Below, in pieces: positions 15,323 to 19,333 of a stretch of 19,333 nucleotides of DNA. The position numbers and the translations under genes were made by a program. Position 1 is the first letter of the stretch, and every line of letters begins with the position of its first letter. The stretch is from an uncultured Acidobacteriota bacterium (GTDB lineage: Bacteria; Acidobacteriota; Terriglobia; Terriglobales; Acidobacteriaceae): NCBI GenBank assembly GCA_903832475.1, contig CAILBQ010000237.1, forward strand, positions 1-19,333. Reading direction: 5' to 3'. The notes beneath the pieces were generated by a model, which was given only the letters and a program-made list of their open reading frames with translations, ran no database searches and was not told where the DNA came from.

Positions 15323-16903
15323 GTGAAGATCACACCGTCAAGACGAACCGTCGGCATCTGTCTCGCCACTGCGCTGACCGCCATGTCCCTGCATGCACAG
15401 GAACAGAAGAACGACTGGGCCATGACCGGCGCCGATCCCGGCCAGAGCGGATGGCAAAAAGATGAGCTAGGCCTCACGCCCGAGTCGGTTCCTGCGAATT
15501 TCAAGTTTCTGTGGAAAATGCAACTGGGTCGCCCCGGCAAAGGCACGCCCACCTTCAGCGAGCCACTTCTCATCGGCCGCGTCATCAATGGTCAGGGATT
15601 CAAGGACATTGTCTTCATGAGTTCCGCGGACACTCTCTACGCAGTCGACTCTGAACTTGGACACCTCATCTGGACCAAGCAATTCACCCCAACCACAGCC
15701 GCGCCTCCATGCGACGTTTCCCATCTCAACATCCTGATGGAGCCGCCCGTCGTCATCAACTTTAACGCCCGTCGCAAGCGCGCACCCGGCACACCGCGCC
15801 CAGTCGAGCCGCCCCCGACAGAAGGCATCCATCGCAAGCTCGGCGTCTCACCCGGAGGTGGCTACTTCGGCTTCAAAGGCATCTACGTCCTCACGCCCGA
15901 CGGAATGCTGCACGAACAAATCGTCACCACCGGCGCTGATTTCGCACCACCCGTCCCGTTTCTTCCCAACGCCAATGCAAGCCCCTACGGCATAAACTTC
16001 GCCGACAAAACTATCTCCACCGTCACCGCGCACGACTGTGGCGGAGCAGCCAACGGCCTTTGGTCCATCAGCCTCAGCTCCGGCGATTACCACGTTAGCA
16101 GCACCGATACCAAAACAGTTCATCCGCTCAATCTGACTGGACCTGTATCGATGGCGGACGGCACTGCCCTTCTCGTCACGGGACCAGCCGAACCTTCGGA
16201 AGCATCGAATTCCGATGCACACACAGCAAGCGTCGTTGCCATCGCAAGAGATATGAAGGTCGATGACTGGTTTACACCTCAGGGAGGCATGGCGAGCTAT
16301 CAATTCGTCTCCCCCATCACCATCACCACCGGCAAGAAACAGTTCATCGTCGCACCCGGCAAAGATGGAACAATTGTCCTTCTCGATGCAGATTCGCTTG
16401 GCGGCCCCGATCATCACACGCCTCTCTTCGAGACACCCGCGCTCACCGCCCCCGGCGCAAAGCACACATGGGATGGCTTCGCATCTTGGACAGACAAGGC
16501 AGGCACAACCTGGGTCTACGCCTCTGTTTCCGCGCCCGTCGCCCTCAGCAACAGCGCTGTGAAATCCAACGGCTCTGTAACCCACGGAGCCGTCGTTGCA
16601 TTCAAGCTCGACGCGTCAGAAGATAAGCCGACCCTCCAACCTGTTTGGATCTCACCGGACATGGTGAACCCCGCGCCGCCTCGCATCGCCAACGGCGTCG
16701 TCGTGGCTCTCGCAGGCGGTGACAAATCCAGCTCCGCCGTATTGCATGTTCTTGATGCATCTACAGGCGCAGATCTCTACTCCAGCAAAAGCGAAATCCC
16801 AACCTACACCGAGTACTCCGGCGTCTCCATCGGTGACAGCCACGCGTTCTTCACGGATCACAACAACGTCCTCTACTCGTTTGGCATTCCGCTCGAACAC
16901 TAG
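15323..16903 (+). CDS. Exported PQQ-type beta-propeller protein 2 (paralogue)
   Basis: A 526-residue paralogue of the preceding gene. It starts at GTG 15323, with AGAGGAA 7 bases upstream. The signal peptide should be cut after SLHA. Shared landmarks are the opening about an SGW/DAW segment with FLWKMQL versus LLWKTKL, a DCGGAANGLWSISL segment matching GCGGVPNALYAVNL, and LDADSLGGPDHHTPLF matching MDSKSMGGADHMTPIF. Blade motifs include LYAVDSELGHLIWT. It has an insertion rich in Pro and Arg (about 147-175) absent from its partner. The GDGEYN and RRDLDMN positions of the partner are not kept here (SYQFVSP replaces the latter), so it may be a non-catalytic partner, or bind another ligand. The 73-base gap before it shows no terminator, supporting co-transcription. 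Confidence 0.82.
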   Translation: MKITPSRRTVGICLATALTAMSLHAQEQKNDWAMTGADPGQSGWQKDELGLTPESVPANFKFLWKMQLGRPGKGTPTFSEPLLIGRVINGQGFKDIVFMSSADTLYAVDSELGHLIWTKQFTPTTAAPPCDVSHLNILMEPPVVINFNARRKRAPGTPRPVEPPPTEGIHRKLGVSPGGGYFGFKGIYVLTPDGMLHEQIVTTGADFAPPVPFLPNANASPYGINFADKTISTVTAHDCGGAANGLWSISLSSGDYHVSSTDTKTVHPLNLTGPVSMADGTALLVTGPAEPSEASNSDAHTASVVAIARDMKVDDWFTPQGGMASYQFVSPITITTGKKQFIVAPGKDGTIVLLDADSLGGPDHHTPLFETPALTAPGAKHTWDGFASWTDKAGTTWVYASVSAPVALSNSAVKSNGSVTHGAVVAFKLDASEDKPTLQPVWISPDMVNPAPPRIANGVVVALAGGDKSSSAVLHVLDASTGADLYSSKSEIPTYTEYSGVSIGDSHAFFTDHNNVLYSFGIPLEH

Positions 16904-16943
16904 ACACTCGCGTTTCAGGCATCGTCATCAACAGGAGACAACC

Positions 16944-18164
16944 ATGCTAGACAGGGCAAAGGTTCAGGACGCCGTCCACGCAGGCGCAGGCATTCTCAAG
17001 TTGGAGCCATCATGGGTTCCTCGTTCCTTCATGATCCCCGGCCGCCGCCTCAAGCTGCATCCCGATGACCTCTACGCCTTCGGTGCCCAGCGCGGCGGCA
17101 TCAACGAGCGATGGTTCTCTTCGACCACCAAGGCCTCCAATGGCCCGCTCACCTCCGACGATGAAGGCTTGAGCTATGTGCATCCCGCATCAGGCCCGCG
17201 ATTCCTCTTGAAAGAAGCCGTTGAAGTTGCGGGCGACCTGCTTCTCGGTTCCGACGTTATGGAGCGCGAAGGCGGTTGGAATCTCCTCTGCAAGTTCTTC
17301 GACAACATGGGTCCCATCCCCCACCACATGCACCAGAGCGATGCGTTCGCCAATCTGGTCGGCCACAAGGGAAAGCCTGAGGCCTACTACTTTCCGCCGC
17401 AATACAATCAGCTCTTCAATAACTTCCCTCACACCTACATGGGCCTCGAGCCCGGCACCACCAAGGAAGACATTCGTCGCTGCCTCGAGAAGTGGGATCA
17501 GGGCGATAACGGCATCCTCTTCCACGCACGCGCCTATCGCCTCGAACCCGGCAGCGGATGGCAGATCGATCCCGGCATCCTCCATGCGCCTGGTTCGCTC
17601 GTCACTTACGAACCACAAGTCAACAGCGACGTCTTCGCCATGTTCCAATCGGAAGTCGAAGGCCGCATCGTCGACTGGAGCCTGCTCACCAAGGACGTCC
17701 TCCCGCAATACACGCACGACCTCGACTACCTCATCAGCATGCTCGACTGGGAAGCGAACGTGAACCCTGAATTCGCCGCCACCAACAAGCGACATCCCGT
17801 TCCCGTCTTCCCCCTCGATGAAATGAAAGAACTGGGCTTCAAAGAAATGTGGATCACCTATGGCGGCGGCTACTACTCCGCCAAAGAGCTTACCGTCTTC
17901 CCCGGCCAGACCGTAACCATCACCGACGCCGCGGCCTACGGCCTCATCCTGACGCAGGGCTACGGTACCTTCGGCGGCACGCAGGTATGCACCCCGTCCA
18001 TGATCCGTTTCGGCGAACTCACTGAAGACGAACTCTTCGTAAGTGCGGCAGCCGCCCAGCAAGGCGTACAGATCGTCAACCCCAGCCAGACCGATCCGCT
18101 CGTCATCCTCAAACACTTCGGCCCCGGCAATCCCGATGCAGAAAAGCTGCGGAAAGACAAATAG
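16944..18164 (+). CDS. PMI-like cupin metalloprotein, putative sugar isomerase
   Basis: A 406-residue cytoplasmic protein without a signal peptide. I start it at ATG 16944, with AGGAGA 7 bases before; the frame is open for 75 further codons upstream but those overlap the previous gene and look like shadow text. The cupin metal site can be read as His128 and His130 (PHHMHQSD), Glu146 (GKPEAYYF) and His214 (PGILHAPGS), the same layout as the zinc ligands of type I mannose-6-phosphate isomerase. A second cupin-like half (KELTVFPGQTVTITDAAAYG to QVCTPSMIRFGE) follows, giving a bicupin. It is 40 bases after the second quinoprotein and 12 bases before the TIM-barrel gene, so clearly in the operon. 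Isomerisation or epimerisation of a sugar or keto-sugar is inferred; the substrate is unknown. Confidence 0.82.
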   Translation: MLDRAKVQDAVHAGAGILKLEPSWVPRSFMIPGRRLKLHPDDLYAFGAQRGGINERWFSSTTKASNGPLTSDDEGLSYVHPASGPRFLLKEAVEVAGDLLLGSDVMEREGGWNLLCKFFDNMGPIPHHMHQSDAFANLVGHKGKPEAYYFPPQYNQLFNNFPHTYMGLEPGTTKEDIRRCLEKWDQGDNGILFHARAYRLEPGSGWQIDPGILHAPGSLVTYEPQVNSDVFAMFQSEVEGRIVDWSLLTKDVLPQYTHDLDYLISMLDWEANVNPEFAATNKRHPVPVFPLDEMKELGFKEMWITYGGGYYSAKELTVFPGQTVTITDAAAYGLILTQGYGTFGGTQVCTPSMIRFGELTEDELFVSAAAAQQGVQIVNPSQTDPLVILKHFGPGNPDAEKLRKDK

Positions 18165-18176
18165 GAGTCGAGCAGG

Positions 18177-19226
18177 ATGAGCCAAACGACCCACAAACAC
18201 CCCGCCCTGCACAACGCCATGTGGCCTGGCATCGTCGGCAAAGGGAGCGACACCGAACCAGCCATCAACCTCGACACCATGCTCGCCTTGACCGCGGCCG
18301 CCGAAGTCGACGGTACCAAATTCGACGGCGTCGACCTCTTCCTTTCCCTGCCCCACACCAGCATTGACTCCACCGACGACGAACTCAAAGAACTTGCCAC
18401 AAAGCTCGCCTCCTACAACCTTGTCGCCGGCTCACTCGTCGCACCCGTCTGGCCTCCCGTTGGCGGCGGCTCTGCGATGGGCTCCGCCGAAGAGCGCTCT
18501 GCCTTTCTCACCCAGGTTCGCAAAGCCTGCGCCATTGGCCAGAAACTTCGCGACCTCGGCATCCGCAAGTACGGCGTTATCCGAATCGATTCCGCCGTCG
18601 GTCCCTCCGAGTGGGCCGCCGATCCCGCCGCCAACACCCGCCGCATCGCCGACACCTTCCGCGAAGCTTGCACCATCGCCGAAGACCACGGCGAGCGACT
18701 CGCCGCCGAAGGCGAAATTTGCTGGGGAGGAATGCACGGATGGCAGCACATGCTCGACCTGCTCGAACAAGTCGCTCGTCCGAAGACTTTAGGATTCCAG
18801 GCCGACATGGCCCACACCATGCTCTACACCATGGGCTTCAACTCGCCCGAGAGCCGCGTCCTCCCCCACGACTACGACTGGTCCGAGCGCACCATCCTCA
18901 CCGATGCACTACGCAAAGTCGCCCACGCCCTGCGCCCCTGGACCATCGACTTCCACGTCGCGCAGAACGACGGAACCGTCAAAGGCTCCGGCTCCCACGA
19001 CAAGACCGGCCGCCACTGTCCGCCCGACGACCCCAACGGCAAGATGAACATCGTCGAAGTCGCTGGCATCTGGATGCGTAACGAAGACGGCTCCCCCACC
19101 CGCGCCTATCAACACATCTGCTGGGACGGATGCATGTTCCCCAACGCCATGATGACCTCGCCCCACACCTGGACCAAAATCCTCGCCACCATGATCCAGG
19201 TCCGCGACGCCCACGGTTGGGACTAA
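18177..19226 (+). CDS. Sugar isomerase/epimerase-like TIM-barrel protein
   Basis: A 349-residue protein of the xylose-isomerase-like TIM-barrel superfamily (AP endonuclease 2 fold). Its start ATG 18177 is 12 bases after the cupin stop, whose TAG overlaps the TAGGAG ribosome binding site. Probable metal ligands lie at strand ends: Glu180 (GEICWGG), Asp210 (QADMAHT) and Asp258/His260 (IDFHVAQND). C-terminal landmarks are GRHCPPDDPNGKMNIVEVAG and HICWDGCMFPNAMM. Family members isomerise or epimerise sugars and inositols, and some relatives open 3-keto-glycosides; here the function is a prediction. It is followed after 8 bases by a Gfo/Idh/MocA oxidoreductase gene, a very common partner of this family in sugar and inositol catabolism. 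No signal peptide is evident, so it acts in the cytoplasm. Confidence 0.88.
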   Translation: MSQTTHKHPALHNAMWPGIVGKGSDTEPAINLDTMLALTAAAEVDGTKFDGVDLFLSLPHTSIDSTDDELKELATKLASYNLVAGSLVAPVWPPVGGGSAMGSAEERSAFLTQVRKACAIGQKLRDLGIRKYGVIRIDSAVGPSEWAADPAANTRRIADTFREACTIAEDHGERLAAEGEICWGGMHGWQHMLDLLEQVARPKTLGFQADMAHTMLYTMGFNSPESRVLPHDYDWSERTILTDALRKVAHALRPWTIDFHVAQNDGTVKGSGSHDKTGRHCPPDDPNGKMNIVEVAGIWMRNEDGSPTRAYQHICWDGCMFPNAMMTSPHTWTKILATMIQVRDAHGWD

Positions 19227-19234
19227 GGAGGCAC

Positions 19235-19333
19235 ATGCCAGGCAAGAAACAACTCAACATCGGCATCGTCGGCTACGGCTTCATGGGCCGTACGCATTCC
19301 AATGCCTTCCTCCAGGCACCGCGCTTCTTCGAC
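19235..19333 (+). CDS. Gfo/Idh/MocA-family oxidoreductase, N-terminus (partial)
   Basis: The first 33 residues of a gene running out of the window. ATG 19235 follows an AAGGAG that overlaps the TAA stop of the upstream gene. The text NIGIVGYGFMGRTHSNAF contains the Rossmann dinucleotide motif Gly13-Tyr-Gly15-Phe-Met-Gly18 and the GRTHSNAF extension typical of this family. Such enzymes oxidise or reduce sugars and inositols with NAD(P). There is no signal peptide in the visible part, so it is probably cytoplasmic and the next step after the TIM-barrel enzyme. The catalytic lysine and the rest of the protein lie outside the window. Confidence 0.87.
   Translation, partial: MPGKKQLNIGIVGYGFMGRTHSNAFLQAPRFFD

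Noticed and set aside
16719..16943. Possible 75-residue N-terminal extension of the cupin
   Set aside because: It overlaps the end of the second quinoprotein in another frame, is low-complexity Ser/Thr/Arg text, and a good ribosome binding site precedes ATG 16944.
17190..18356. Minus-strand frame of 388 codons opposite the cupin and TIM-barrel genes
   Set aside because: It crosses two well-supported plus-strand genes and shows only shadow composition.

Overview
The window looks like a chromosomal segment of a high-GC soil bacterium, most likely Acidobacteriota (Terriglobales/Acidobacteriaceae type). This rests on the mix of families: a GH106 rhamnosidase, quinoprotein-like propellers, a HEAT-repeat protein carrying c-type heme motifs, Gfo/Idh/MocA plus xylose-isomerase-like genes, and paired short palindromes between genes. 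It is an inference from gene content, not a measured assignment. I saw no rRNA, tRNA, CRISPR array, phage gene or insertion sequence.

Left part (1-7503, + strand). The end of an RND efflux permease is followed by its NodT-type outer-membrane lipoprotein. Next come a YahK-like zinc alcohol/aldehyde dehydrogenase, a small Ig-like lipoprotein whose start codon lies inside a strong inverted repeat, and a large secreted GH106 alpha-L-rhamnosidase candidate. These look like separate transcription units: hairpins or inverted repeats lie in the gaps, and the functions do not form one pathway.

Centre (7504-13324). A 307-base convergent gap holds a terminator oriented for the minus strand, a pair of REP-like palindromes and a stop-proximal hairpin. 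Two minus-strand genes follow: a secreted TPR protein and a 1428-residue exported protein with two CXXCH heme motifs, a toroid-like helical section and HEAT repeats.

Right part (13325-19333). A 338-base divergent regulatory region separates the minus-strand heme/HEAT gene from a plus-strand operon. It carries two identical copies of the palindrome TGAGACGTCTCA, each about 105 bases from the start codon it faces. One lies just downstream of a good promoter (TTGACA, 18 bases, TAATAT), the classic place for a repressor. The operon encodes two exported PQQ-type propeller paralogues, a PMI-like cupin, a TIM-barrel sugar isomerase/epimerase-like protein and the start of a Gfo/Idh/MocA oxidoreductase, with short gaps and good ribosome binding sites.

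The most interesting reading is that this divergon is one sugar-responsive unit. Exported quinoproteins would oxidise a sugar or polyol and pass electrons to the exported di-heme HEAT protein, while the cytoplasmic cupin, TIM-barrel and Gfo/Idh enzymes would process the product. The shared operators and gene order are visible in the sequence. The electron path and the substrate are inference.
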